Shown here one piece after another: positions 6,117 through 13,446 of a stretch of 42,189 nt of DNA. Made by a program: the position numbers and the translations under genes. Source of the DNA: a virus; IMG/VR virus record IMGVR_UViG_3300042372_000664, positions 1-42,189 of that record. One strand, 5' to 3'. The notes below the pieces were generated by a model that saw nothing but the letters and a program-made list of their open reading frames with translations, was not told where the DNA came from and ran no database searches. Numbering within the stretch: the stretch's first letter is position 1; each line of letters starts with the position of its first letter.

Positions 6117-6442
6117 GTCGATTTCTTCCACTGTGCGGCGCGGGTTTCCATCGAACTGGGAATATCCTTGCCGCTACATATTATCCGGCGGCGCGGTGGG
6201 TGGGTGATCGTGGCTGGCTCTGCGGGTGGCGGCGGACGATTGGCGGCATATCGCCGGTCGCCAAGCGGTGCGGGCTTTTTCGGGGTCCGGGCTATTTTTA
6301 TGCGCCGCTTAAACGTAACGCGCACGACATATGCGGGCTTTGCCACAAGGGCGCGGCTGCGCGCCCGAAACGCCGCGCCGGGCGTCCCGTCATGCGCAAT
6401 GCCCACAAAGAAAATGCCGCGCGGCGCCTTTGCCCCAGCCAT
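6113..6442 (-). CDS. Unknown basic protein, 109 aa
   Basis: Start ATG at 6442 overlaps the helicase-like gene stop (TGATG). MAGAKAPRGIFFVGIAHDG... has a beta-like N-terminus, then a very basic, Pro-rich middle (VTFKRRIKIARTPKKPAPLGDRR). It may bind nucleic acid. Coupled to the replication genes; no family recognised. Confidence 0.55.
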   Translation of the reverse strand: MAGAKAPRGIFFVGIAHDGTPGAAFRARSRALVAKPAYVVRVTFKRRIKIARTPKKPAPLGDRRYAANRPPPPAEPATITHPPRRRIICSGKDIPSSMETRAAQWKKST

Positions 6443-8388
6443 CACTCTTTTTCTTTCAAAGCCATCAAGGGTATGGCAATTGCGTTGTCGGCGTTCGGGC
6501 CGGAAAAGCGCATTTTCAGACCTTTCTCGACGCCCTCGATCTTACCCATTGATTGCAGCCAGCCACCGCCGCGCCATTCATTGCTGTTCTTGAAAAGTTC
6601 GACTAACGGCACGCATGTTGCGTGGGCAACTGCAAGATAGGCGTTCTTCCAGTCATTGATGATTGGCTCACCGGCAAGCCGAACCTTGCCGTCCTTATCC
6701 TTGTCCAACAGGACAAGCCGAAGCCCAACCGTTTTCAGCCTTGACCGTGCGACTTCGTTAATCGGGTTTGATATGGCTTCATCGCCATTGTCGCTCGTGC
6801 GCGGCTCCATTGCGCGCACAATCCATTGCCCGATTGTTTCGGCTGCATGGCCGTTCGATCCCGGCAATGTTAGCGACAAAAGATAGGCGATGACGCGCTC
6901 GTTATCCGGTCTGGACTCGACCTTGCCGCGCACCATCAATGGCAAGACCATGCGCACCCATGTTTTTTCCGTTATGTCCGTTTCATCCGCCGGAACGCGA
7001 TGCGCGGGCGCTTCATCGAACAACAACATGTCGGCACAGGCAAGCAAGGTGCCATAGGTGTCTTGCCACCGCCCTTCATAGCCGTGACTGTGGATTTCGC
7101 GCTTATATGTCGCCAGCGTGGCTTCAAAACGCGGCCATTGTTCCAACATACGGCGGTGCATCTTGCGCCCCACCATCCGCCATAATGGCAATAACGGCCC
7201 AACCTCAAACGGATCGATGGCCGCTGGCACTTGGCGCATGTCCAATATCGCAAAACGGTTGCGATCTTCGCCCAACATGGGCGTATGCAGAACGGAGGAA
7301 AACAGAAACGCCGACTGTGCAGTAAATTCCTGCCCCTTATGGTCTGCGCCACCGCGCAATATCTTGCCGCCCGATGATGATTTCTTGGCAAGGTTCATCA
7401 TCGCGCGTTGCCGTTCGGGGTTGTCCGCCGCCTCGGCTTCGTCGATCATGACGGCCAACGTGTCATTGTTCAACAATTGCCGAATGGCCGCTTCGCTGGC
7501 ATCCTCGGCACGTAATACCCAATCGTCATGAATTGCGCGGATGATGCGCTGCAATGATGATTTTCCCGACGCCGTTGGTCCGGCCAGCCATACGTGCGGC
7601 CGCCAATTCAGCGCGCCGCAAATAAACATCTGCCCGACCATGCCAAGCAACAGATATTCAGCGGGTCCGGGCTTTCCATCGCGTCCGCCGTCGACAAAAT
7701 ACCATTTGGCGAACAGCTTTAACAATTGCTCGGCCTCGTCACGGGTTGATGCCTCGGCGGCGGGCGGTGGCAAGGCATCGTCGGCGGGATAATATTTGCC
7801 GCCTATGGCACCGGCGCGCTCAACGCGGACGTCGATCCTGTCTTTTGCGACCTTGCCCGAACCGCGCCGCCAATCGCCCGCCGATGATATCAAAACCTTG
7901 TTGCCCATGTGCAGCAACAATTGTTGATCGTCGTCGCGGCCCCGATGTGCGCCGCGCCCGAATATCTTGCCTTCGGGCTTGAATATGCCTTTGACGCGGC
8001 ACGCGCCGATAATCGCCATCTGCGCGTCGTTCTGGTTAAACCCGTCTGTGTAAAATTGCGGGTCTGTGTTGCCCTTGCCGGTGCCGGGCACCAGCTTTTG
8101 TTGGGGGAAAACCTCGGTCAACCATTCCTCACCGCATAACAGCGCCAACAATCCCTTGCCCAATTCCTGCGGTTTTACCGTCGCAATCTGTTTGCTTTCA
8201 TCAAGCAGGATAATTGAGACACCATTTTTGCCGAGAGGCGTTATTGGCGCGTCAAGCGGCAGATAGACATGCTTTTGCCCTTCCTCGCGTTCTTCGCGAG
8301 ACTTCGGCTTGCGCTTGCGCATATCGGGCGCGGGCTGCGGCGTAGCAGCAGCGGCGGCAACGGCGTCGAGGTTGGACTCGGACGTCAT
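6442..8388 (-). CDS. Replicative P-loop ATPase/helicase (D5/DUF927-like)
   Basis: A 648-aa protein with a Walker A motif GPTASGKSS at residues 270-278 and a Walker B motif (LAVMIDEAE) at 311-319. A sensor-like region with FLFSSVLHTPM and an arginine-rich RNRFAIL follows. The layout (long N-terminal domain, central AAA+/SF3-like ATPase, C-terminal ~150 residues) resembles D5/DUF927 helicases of phages and integrative elements. It lies three small genes downstream of a primase, so the two probably act as the phage primase-helicase pair at the origin. The N-terminus (residues 1-40) is low complexity and charged. The start overlaps the previous stop (ATGA). Confidence 0.75.
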   Translation of the reverse strand: MTSESNLDAVAAAAATPQPAPDMRKRKPKSREEREEGQKHVYLPLDAPITPLGKNGVSIILLDESKQIATVKPQELGKGLLALLCGEEWLTEVFPQQKLVPGTGKGNTDPQFYTDGFNQNDAQMAIIGACRVKGIFKPEGKIFGRGAHRGRDDDQQLLLHMGNKVLISSAGDWRRGSGKVAKDRIDVRVERAGAIGGKYYPADDALPPPAAEASTRDEAEQLLKLFAKWYFVDGGRDGKPGPAEYLLLGMVGQMFICGALNWRPHVWLAGPTASGKSSLQRIIRAIHDDWVLRAEDASEAAIRQLLNNDTLAVMIDEAEAADNPERQRAMMNLAKKSSSGGKILRGGADHKGQEFTAQSAFLFSSVLHTPMLGEDRNRFAILDMRQVPAAIDPFEVGPLLPLWRMVGRKMHRRMLEQWPRFEATLATYKREIHSHGYEGRWQDTYGTLLACADMLLFDEAPAHRVPADETDITEKTWVRMVLPLMVRGKVESRPDNERVIAYLLSLTLPGSNGHAAETIGQWIVRAMEPRTSDNGDEAISNPINEVARSRLKTVGLRLVLLDKDKDGKVRLAGEPIINDWKNAYLAVAHATCVPLVELFKNSNEWRGGGWLQSMGKIEGVEKGLKMRFSGPNADNAIAIPLMALKEKE

Positions 8389-8708
8389 TTGTGGTTGCGC
8401 CGATTAGGTCTGGCAAAAGGATCGGGCCAAGCCGGTTCTGACCGACGGGACACTTTGCCTGCCCCTATCAATGCGGCCCAATGTGCTGCCACGCGTTTCT
8501 CGTCAGCGATGTGCTTTGCCAGTTCATCCAAACGACCGTCACGCAAAAGGCCCCACTGATAAAATCCCGTTTGCATTGTGGGTGCATTGCTATTGCGGCA
8601 GCGCCGCCTGCCCCTTTGCCATTTCAAATGGCGTTTATGTATTTCACGCGCCGTTTTGCGGCCGAACTCTCGTTCAACCCAACTTGGATATTTTGGAATT
8701 TTACTCAC
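8385..8708 (-). CDS. Unknown basic protein, 107 aa
   Basis: A GTG start at 8708 overlaps the stop of the preceding 56-aa gene (GTGA), with GGAAGG upstream. Very basic N-terminal half (REIHKRHLKWQRGRRRCRN) and C-terminus (ARPNRRNHK), with a helical middle. Position next to the ATPase suggests a DNA-binding accessory of replication, but no motif supports a precise role. Confidence 0.6.
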   Translation of the reverse strand: MSKIPKYPSWVEREFGRKTAREIHKRHLKWQRGRRRCRNSNAPTMQTGFYQWGLLRDGRLDELAKHIADEKRVAAHWAALIGAGKVSRRSEPAWPDPFARPNRRNHK

Positions 8709-8875
8709 GCCACCACCTTCCGAACGGCCCAGCGGCTAACGCAATGGCGGACGCCATCTTGAAATTCGATCAGGCATGAATTCATCGTGCCGCGCGCAAG
8801 GATGCGGCAAAGCTGCCCTTTGCGTTCCGGCAACGTCGTGCACACCCTCCAATATCTGTCGAAGGGCTGGCTCAT
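8705..8875 (-). CDS. Unknown small protein, 56 aa
   Basis: MSQPFDRYWRVCTTLPERKG... starts by ATGA overlap and ends in a GTGA overlap, so both ends are locked into the operon. It has four cysteines and reads like a small beta-barrel (CRILARGTMNSCLIEFQDGVRHCVSRWAVRKV), the pattern of a compact OB/SH3-like fold. Function unknown. Confidence 0.65.
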   Translation of the reverse strand: MSQPFDRYWRVCTTLPERKGQLCRILARGTMNSCLIEFQDGVRHCVSRWAVRKVVA

Positions 8876-9192
8876 TGCTTGGTTGCACCATCAAGCGACG
8901 CGGGATGCGAAGCGCACATCATCCACCAAAGATCGAGAAGCTCATGCAATCCTTGGCGGCTTTGCTCCGTTGGGGCATTGCCGTTCACTCCGAATACGAG
9001 CTGCGTCAACGCCATTCCCATGCCGTTCAACAAATCTTCTTCAATGTGACCGCGTAAAATTAGGCCATTCAACCGCTGCAGGACATATTGTGTTGCTGCC
9101 AGCCTTTCGGCATCGCATTGTGCGTCGCGCTCTCCGGTGCCAAATGCACTCCAATCGCTTGGCGGCGCTGCCATTGGATATTTTTTGCTCAC
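8872..9192 (-). CDS. Unknown protein, 106 aa
   Basis: A GTG start overlaps the primase stop (GTGA). The sequence is helical (AERLAATQYVLQRLNGLILRGHIEEDLLNGMGMALTQLVF), ending in a Trp-rich segment (LLDLWWMM). It could be a primase/helicase accessory by position, but no family is recognised. Confidence 0.65.
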   Translation of the reverse strand: MSKKYPMAAPPSDWSAFGTGERDAQCDAERLAATQYVLQRLNGLILRGHIEEDLLNGMGMALTQLVFGVNGNAPTEQSRQGLHELLDLWWMMCASHPASLDGATKQ

Positions 9193-10304
9193 ACTATCGG
9201 TCCCTTTGATTGGAAAGCTTCGCTTTCGGGCATCTTCACACCGCGCAACACGTCGTTAAAATCCTTATATCCGGGCGGTGGCCATAGGATGCTGACACCG
9301 CGCACTTCGCCGTCTGCCGTCATTTGTTGTTCGGCTTGCTCTTGTTGCAATGCGATGCACGCTTCCAATGCGGCAACCGCATCGCGCGGCTTGTCGGGCT
9401 GGCGCTTGTCCCATTGCCCGACGATCACCAGGTCGCCCGCTTGGGGAGGCAATATCAACGAGCCAATTTTATCCAGCGTGCCCGCTGCCAATACCCGCCG
9501 CGTTGGATCGACCATTGCGATGGTGAGCGCATCCTCAATCCCCTCGCTGACATAGACGGGCGTGCCCGCGTCGATATCGCGCAGCGTCTTGGTGCAACTG
9601 CCTTTGTGGATCGGCATGGCCGCGCCTTTGAACCCACCTAAAATCGTCTTTGGCTTATCAAGATTGGCTTTCACCCAACCTTTGCCCGTATGCTCCAAAA
9701 ACGTGCGGTGCGTGGCGATATGCTTGCCATCGATGCCGATTATTGCGGTGACGACGGCGGGGATATTGCGCCGTAATTCGGCGTTCCAAGTATCATGCCG
9801 ATATCGGATTGCGCCCGGCAACTTACCTAATTTGCTAAAATCAATGTGGCGACCCTCAAAATATTTCTGCGCGGGCGTGTCCTTCATCGGCGCGGCAAAT
9901 TGCCACAATCCGCGCGCCGACTCCTGCTTTTGCTTGGCCGCTTCTTCCTCGCTGCGCTGGCGTTCAATGCGGCGCTGCTCGACCTCGGCGCGGTTGGCCG
10001 GCGTATCAAACGAAATCCCTGCATCGGCCTCAAGCATCCGCAGCGCATCCATAAACGTCATGCTTTTGCGCTCAATCAAATATTTGATCACATCGCCGTT
10101 CCAGCCACAGCCAAAACATTGCGCAAATTGCTTTGCGTCATTGATCATGAAACTGCCGGTGCGCTCCCCGTGGAACGGGCAACATGCTTCTTGTTCGCTG
10201 CCCTTCTTGGTCAGCTTCACATCGATGCCAACAATAGACGACATCGGCACTCGGTCCTTGACCGCCCGTGCGCGCGCCTGAATGTCTGTGGTCCCCACCT
10301 TCAT
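9189..10304 (-). CDS. DNA primase, CHC2 zinc finger and TOPRIM
   Basis: 371 aa. The N-terminal CHC2 zinc finger is visible as CCPFH (C42, H45) and CFGC (C63, C66). A charged helical linker follows (residues ~107-130), then a TOPRIM-type domain with the catalytic glutamate in VYVSEGIEDALT (E254) and an acidic LVIVGQWDKRQPDK segment near 292-305. Length and order fit short phage primases that lack a DnaB-interaction or helicase domain. The partner ATPase is at 6442-8388. The start at 10304 has AGG nine bases upstream. Confidence 0.85.
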   Translation of the reverse strand: MKVGTTDIQARARAVKDRVPMSSIVGIDVKLTKKGSEQEACCPFHGERTGSFMINDAKQFAQCFGCGWNGDVIKYLIERKSMTFMDALRMLEADAGISFDTPANRAEVEQRRIERQRSEEEAAKQKQESARGLWQFAAPMKDTPAQKYFEGRHIDFSKLGKLPGAIRYRHDTWNAELRRNIPAVVTAIIGIDGKHIATHRTFLEHTGKGWVKANLDKPKTILGGFKGAAMPIHKGSCTKTLRDIDAGTPVYVSEGIEDALTIAMVDPTRRVLAAGTLDKIGSLILPPQAGDLVIVGQWDKRQPDKPRDAVAALEACIALQQEQAEQQMTADGEVRGVSILWPPPGYKDFNDVLRGVKMPESEAFQSKGPIV

Positions 10305-10313
10305 AATGCCGAC

Positions 10314-10682
10314 CTATGCTGTCGTTACAGCATGGCGGACATCCACGGCGAACGGCGCTTCGCCATGAATGCCCGCGTCATTGGCCCGGCGTTCAAGGGT
10401 GGGAGGAGAGTCGCCGGACCCATGATTGGTTGCAGGGGTCGGACTCGAACCGACGACCTCTTGGGTATGAACCAAGCAAGCTACCGCTGCTCCACCCTGC
10501 AATCTGTGAAATATCTCCGCGATCGACTTGACCTTATGCCGCTCGGTCCCGAGTTTGCTGCCGTCAGGGCCATAAAGTTCGAGAGAAGCGCCAAGCACCT
10601 GCGCGCGCCGCTTACGCGTTTCCCATTCCTTGATCGATGCGGCGCGGCTATCACGCACGGTGAGACCAATCCTTATCTGCAA
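10314..10682 (-). CDS. Unknown ORF that reads through a tRNA gene
   Basis: An ORF of up to 122 codons (TTG start at 10682, or a GTG at 10661 giving 115 aa). The first ~58 residues (RAASIKEWETRKRRAQVLGASLELYGPDGSKLG) look like a normal basic phage protein. From about residue 59 the frame runs straight through the tRNA and reads the typical tRNA-translated string EVVGSSPTPATN. No stop occurs between the coding part and the tRNA. Either the tRNA was acquired inside or at the end of this gene, or the true protein is made from a processed message. It overlaps the upstream gene by 32 bp. Confidence 0.45.
   Translation of the reverse strand: MQIRIGLTVRDSRAASIKEWETRKRRAQVLGASLELYGPDGSKLGTERHKVKSIAEIFHRLQGGAAVACLVHTQEVVGSSPTPATNHGSGDSPPTLERRANDAGIHGEAPFAVDVRHAVTTA
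10316..10333. other. Hairpin between tRNA and primase
   Basis: ATGCTGT-CGTT-ACAGCAT forms a perfect 7-bp stem just upstream of the primase start. There is no T run, so it is not a clear terminator. It may be an RNA processing site between tRNA and primase on the leftward transcript. Confidence 0.45.
10427..10501 (-). tRNA. tRNA with CAU anticodon (Met-type)
   Basis: The complementary strand folds into a full cloverleaf: acceptor TGCAGGG/CCCTGCA, D arm GAGC/GCTT with loop AGCGGTA, anticodon arm CTTGG-TTCATAC-CCAAG, T arm GTCGG-TTCGAGT-CCGAC, discriminator A and an encoded CCA. The anticodon is CAU. The anticodon stem lacks the three G:C pairs typical of initiators, so elongator Met (or lysidine-modified Ile) is more likely. 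It lies within the leftward early operon, so it is probably cut from the polycistronic RNA. Confidence 0.9.
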
Positions 10683-10914
10683 TTGGCGTGATTACGCCAC
10701 CATCTGTGATAAGCGTATCGGGGTCACTGTTCCATGATGGCTGAAATTGCGCCGCTTCACGCGCCCGTTCCGGCACCCGCCGCGCTGCGGCCAATTCCTT
10801 TTCCAACTGTTCACACAGCGCAGGCGGCAGGCCAATGCGGAAATCACCGATGAACAACTGCACCTCGCCCTTATTCTCGTTCCACACGATCTGGATATCG
10901 ATATCGGCTTTCAT
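10651..10914 (-). CDS. Unknown protein, 87 aa
   Basis: MKADIDIQIVWNENKGEVQLFIGDFRIGLPPALCEQLEKELAAARR: a beta-hairpin-like start then a charged helix. It overlaps the regulator stop (ATGA). No family recognised. Confidence 0.65.
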   Translation of the reverse strand: MKADIDIQIVWNENKGEVQLFIGDFRIGLPPALCEQLEKELAAARRVPERAREAAQFQPSWNSDPDTLITDGGVITPIADKDWSHRA

Positions 10915-11264
10915 GCTGCCCTCTCCATCTGGCTATGTTCCTGCCCGACATTCGGGCAATTCGCTTCCGAACAACTGCGCACCACGGGGTCGTCGGTGCG
11001 CAGGTCGCATAAGGTGCACAGCAACGGGCGTTCATATATGACCGCTGCTTCAAACCAGTCGGCGTGCGCCGCGATGCCCATGTCGGCGATGCGGTTCATC
11101 GTCCGCGCATTCGGCACTTTGCCGAACCGCTCCCATTGCTGCACCGCGCTGGCGGTGACAAAACCGATTCGGTCGGCCAATGCCTCACGCGTCAACCGGG
11201 CGTCCCGCTGATCGCGATACGCCTCAATCTTTTGTCCGGCTTTTGTGGTTGATGCTGTCTTCAC
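10911..11264 (-). CDS. XRE/Cro-like HTH regulator with C-terminal Cys cluster
   Basis: 117 aa from a GTG start at 11264. Residues ~24-65 (LTREALADRIGFVTASAVQQWERFGKVPNARTMNRIADM) form an XRE-type helix-turn-helix. The C-terminal part has CTLC and then CSEANC about 15 residues on, a likely zinc-binding or dimerisation knob. It is the first gene of the leftward early operon and is divergent from the 11340 regulator. It is therefore the Cro/CII-position regulator by analogy with lambdoid phages. A palindromic operator lies 11 bp upstream of its start. Confidence 0.75.
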   Translation of the reverse strand: MKTASTTKAGQKIEAYRDQRDARLTREALADRIGFVTASAVQQWERFGKVPNARTMNRIADMGIAAHADWFEAAVIYERPLLCTLCDLRTDDPVVRSCSEANCPNVGQEHSQMERAA

Positions 11265-11274
11265 TTGCCCTTTT

Positions 11275-11289
11275 TATTCTCATAGAATA
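11275..11289. promoter_or_regulatory. Operator palindrome TATTCT-CAT-AGAATA
   Basis: Perfect 6-3-6 inverted repeat in the spacer of the leftward promoter (TTGCAC / TAAAAA on the minus strand). Similar sequences occur at 949, 11318 and 11803. Confidence 0.7.
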
Positions 11290-11292
11290 CAT

Positions 11293-11328
11293 TTGTGCAA
11301 GCGATAATTTCAACTTTTATTCAGAATA
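11293..11328 (+). promoter_or_regulatory. Repressor promoter with overlapping TATTC-A-GAATA
   Basis: TTGTGC (11293) and TTTATT (11316) are spaced by 17 bases. The palindrome TATTCAGAATA (11318-11328) overlaps the -10 and runs up to the AGGAT ribosome binding site of the 11340 gene, so autoregulation is likely. The half-sites match the 11275 operator but have a shorter spacer. Confidence 0.55.
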
Positions 11329-11339
11329 GGATTTTTACC

Positions 11340-11741
11340 ATGACAGCAATAGTGATAAATTTAGCCTCTATGGCACGTAAAAGCAAAACACTCGACAATG
11401 CTCCCAATCGCATCCGCGAATGGCGGCAGCTCCGCAGCTTGACCTTAAAGGAACTGGCGAAGCGCGTCGGCGTCACCATCGGGCACATGCAAAAATGGGA
11501 AATTGCGGATCGCAATATCTCTTATGAACGGTTTAAGCGCATTGCCAGTGCGTTAGATGTAAATGTGGCGGACTTGCTGACCGCAGAAGACAATCCCGAC
11601 GCGCTGTCCGATGCCGAACGCAAGGTTGTCGCCGCCATGCGGCAAAATGACGCCTTTGCACATAGCGCCACAGTTTTGGCCGAGGCGCAGCAGACGTTCA
11701 AACAAGCGCCTGAAATTCTGCCTTTTCCGAAAGTCGCCTAA
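11340..11741 (+). CDS. XRE-family repressor candidate
   Basis: 133 aa. The ATG at 11340 is preferred over the upstream 11295 because AGGAT sits eight bases before it and the promoter overlaps the longer form. Residues ~24-78 hold an XRE helix-turn-helix (LTLKELAKRVGVTIGHMQKWEIADRNISYERFKRIASALDV). The C-terminal tail is short and has no S24 protease, so cleavage by RecA-type induction is not evident. Its divergent position next to 11264 suggests the lysogeny repressor. Confidence 0.75.
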   Translation: MTAIVINLASMARKSKTLDNAPNRIREWRQLRSLTLKELAKRVGVTIGHMQKWEIADRNISYERFKRIASALDVNVADLLTAEDNPDALSDAERKVVAAMRQNDAFAHSATVLAEAQQTFKQAPEILPFPKVA

Positions 11742-11802
11742 GCACTGAGATTACGTTCGTTTGCATTTTTGCCTATGGGAATACTTTGCCTATTGCATAT
11801 TT

Positions 11803-11817
11803 TATTCTAATGGAATA
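11803..11817. promoter_or_regulatory. Operator-like palindrome TATTCT-AAT-GGAATA
   Basis: Matches the 11275 operator with one mismatch in the right half. It lies 35-50 bp upstream of the 11852 gene, in an AT-rich patch that also has two TTTGCCTAT repeats (11768, 11785). A likely regulated promoter of the right operon. Confidence 0.6.
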
Positions 11818-11851
11818 ATGATCCTCCATCGTATTTTCCTTGGAGGATTAA

Positions 11852-12304
11852 ATGAACCGTTCAAACTCTGTCACGTCGGTTAGTGGCAACAGTGCAAATG
11901 TCGCGCATTTGCCGCTAACCCGCGCCGAACGCGAACGTGCCGTGTCCCGCGCCGTCGCTGTTCCGCAGGGGCCGGTTACCGTAATGGAAATTGCGCGGCG
12001 CTTTGCTTTGTCCGATGGTCATCATGGCGCAAGCCGCCGCACAATCATCACGCACATTCGTTTATTGCATAGCCGCTATGGCTTTCCTGCGCCTGCCACG
12101 CCGCGCTTTGAACATGGCGTCCGCTTGCATGACGAACGCGCCATTGTCTGGCGCAGCAAATGGTCGCGTGATTTGGTGGAGGCTTGGTTTGGCCATGACG
12201 ACAGCCCTGCGAACGCTGCATTGGCCAAAGACGTGGGGCACGAACGCGCCCGCAACGCACTGGCCGACAATGCCCGCCGCTTGCTGGCTGGGGGTGCCCT
12301 ATGA
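11852..12304 (+). CDS. Putative DNA-binding protein, 150 aa
   Basis: A strong TTGGAGG ribosome binding site precedes the ATG. Residues ~27-72 (RAERERAVSRAVAVPQGPVTVMEIARRFALSDGHHGASRRTIITHIRLLHSRYG) resemble a winged-helix or HTH fold. The rest is charged and helical. It directly follows an operator-like sequence, so it may be a second-tier regulator or replication protein; not identified. Confidence 0.65.
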   Translation: MNRSNSVTSVSGNSANVAHLPLTRAERERAVSRAVAVPQGPVTVMEIARRFALSDGHHGASRRTIITHIRLLHSRYGFPAPATPRFEHGVRLHDERAIVWRSKWSRDLVEAWFGHDDSPANAALAKDVGHERARNALADNARRLLAGGAL

Positions 12305-12444
12305 AAAAGATTATCCGCGAACGGTTTTACAGCTTTCTGGAAAACAATCTGGCCGTTGGCTTTGCCATGTGCCTGATTGCCGCCGGTGGCATCGGCGCGG
12401 CATGGGCAAAGTTTGAAGCCCTCACATCGGCCACCCCTTTATGA
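12301..12444 (+). CDS. Single-TM small membrane protein, 47 aa
   Basis: MKKIIRERFYSFLENNLAVG... has a positively charged N-terminus and one hydrophobic segment (LAVGFAMCLIAAGGIGAAWA). It overlaps both neighbours with ATGA. Unknown role. Confidence 0.6.
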   Translation: MKKIIRERFYSFLENNLAVGFAMCLIAAGGIGAAWAKFEALTSATPL

Positions 12445-12593
12445 ATTTGGCGAGCGTTCGAAACGCAGCCAAAGCGCGTCGCTTTGCCCACCCCGGGTTC
12501 GACGCGTCCACACTGCCCGCGCCTTGCACTTCCCATTTTCGGGATGATGGATTTCACCCGCAAGGCGCGGGTTTTTTTGGGGGCATCGCATGA
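12441..12593 (+). CDS. Unknown small protein, 50 aa, containing a terminator-like stem
   Basis: MNLASVRNAAKARRFAHPGF... is open for 50 codons and is linked to both neighbours by ATGA overlaps. Its second half lies on a 12-bp inverted repeat followed by T7, so it may serve mainly to couple translation or to couple transcription read-through to translation. Confidence 0.4.
   Translation: MNLASVRNAAKARRFAHPGFDASTLPAPCTSHFRDDGFHPQGAGFFGGIA
12516..12578 (+). terminator. Terminator-like 12-bp stem plus T7 inside the operon
   Basis: CCCGCGCCTTGC (12516-12527) pairs perfectly with GCAAGGCGCGGG (12560-12571), followed by seven Ts. The loop is 32 bases, longer than a classic intrinsic terminator. It lies within a translated ORF, so ribosomes would disrupt it. 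It could act as an attenuator. Confidence 0.5.
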
Positions 12594-12742
12594 CCAATAG
12601 CCGCCCGCCTATTTCACTTTCCGAAAAACGCCGCCGCGAACGGCGCTACGCCGAACAGCGCAGCTTGAATTGGTGCAGCAACCTTGGCCGTGTTGGCCAT
12701 GTCGGAAGCAGGAGCCAGAAAAATGGACAGCCCAGCATTTGA
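12590..12742 (+). CDS. Unknown basic small protein, 50 aa
   Basis: MTNSRPPISLSEKRRRERRYAEQR... is basic at the N-terminus. ATGA overlap at its start; its end overlaps the next gene by 20 bp. No family recognised. Confidence 0.5.
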   Translation: MTNSRPPISLSEKRRRERRYAEQRSLNWCSNLGRVGHVGSRSQKNGQPSI

Positions 12743-13127
12743 TCGCCCGCCGCTCGAAGCATCGACGGACCTGTTCGACGGCACACCCGCTGCGCCGCCG
12801 CGCGTTAAGCAACGCCATGAATTGAACAGCGCGCAACAGGCAACGCTTGACCGGCTTATGCGGCATCCGGCTGCCTTGCTGGACGTCAATAAGCTCCGCA
12901 TGGAACAAGTGACCAAGCACGGCCACAGCGACGAAAGCGATGCGGAGGAACGGCTTATCAATATGATTGGCCGATCCCGCGAACGCCTGACCCACGCCAT
13001 GGAATATTGCGGTGGAAACGAAGCCGCAAACTTCGACTATATCCGCCGCAAACTGGCCATCAGCGCCGCTCTATCCATGGCCGCAATGGACTGGATCGAC
13101 AATTGCATCATGAACCAAGAGCCATGA
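12723..13127 (+). CDS. Unknown protein, 134 aa
   Basis: The start MDSPAFDRPPLE at 12723 is chosen over an upstream in-frame ATG because AGGAG lies 12 bases before it. Mostly helical with an acidic middle (HGHSDESDAEERLINMIGRSRERL) and a C-terminal hydrophobic helix (AISAALSMAAMDWID). Overlaps the next gene with ATGA. Confidence 0.65.
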   Translation: MDSPAFDRPPLEASTDLFDGTPAAPPRVKQRHELNSAQQATLDRLMRHPAALLDVNKLRMEQVTKHGHSDESDAEERLINMIGRSRERLTHAMEYCGGNEAANFDYIRRKLAISAALSMAAMDWIDNCIMNQEP

Positions 13128-13399
13128 CGATGAAGCTTTTAACCCGCCATGTGCGCGAACGCGAGTCCGCTCATCAACGCCTTAAAATGAAGCGCGATAA
13201 CAAAAAATATCGTGCCGAACGGCGCAACAAGACATTTAGCTTAGGATTGAAGTCAAAATTTTTGTTCCTTGGCGACCGTGACAATTTATGGCGTCGCGAC
13301 GGTTGCTGGCATTGTCGCCCGCAGATATTGCTGATCATTTTACGCGGAAAAATAACGACACTTGCACAATATCGAAACGGCGATTTCTGCCCTTTTTGA
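13124..13399 (+). CDS. Unknown basic protein with CxxC, 91 aa
   Basis: The ATG at 13124 overlaps the previous stop. The N-terminal half is strongly basic (RERESAHQRLKMKRDNKKYRAERRNK). The C-terminal half has CWHC and a distal C, a possible zinc knuckle. The codon use is more AT-rich than its neighbours. Confidence 0.5.
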   Translation: MTMKLLTRHVRERESAHQRLKMKRDNKKYRAERRNKTFSLGLKSKFLFLGDRDNLWRRDGCWHCRPQILLIILRGKITTLAQYRNGDFCPF

Positions 13400-13446
13400 T
13401 CAGAATATCCACCTAACCACCAATAAACCAAAGAAGGAAAACTAAA

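Noticed and set aside
9846-10691. 281-codon plus-strand ORF
   Set aside because: Antisense to primase and the tRNA. It includes a translated tRNA complement.
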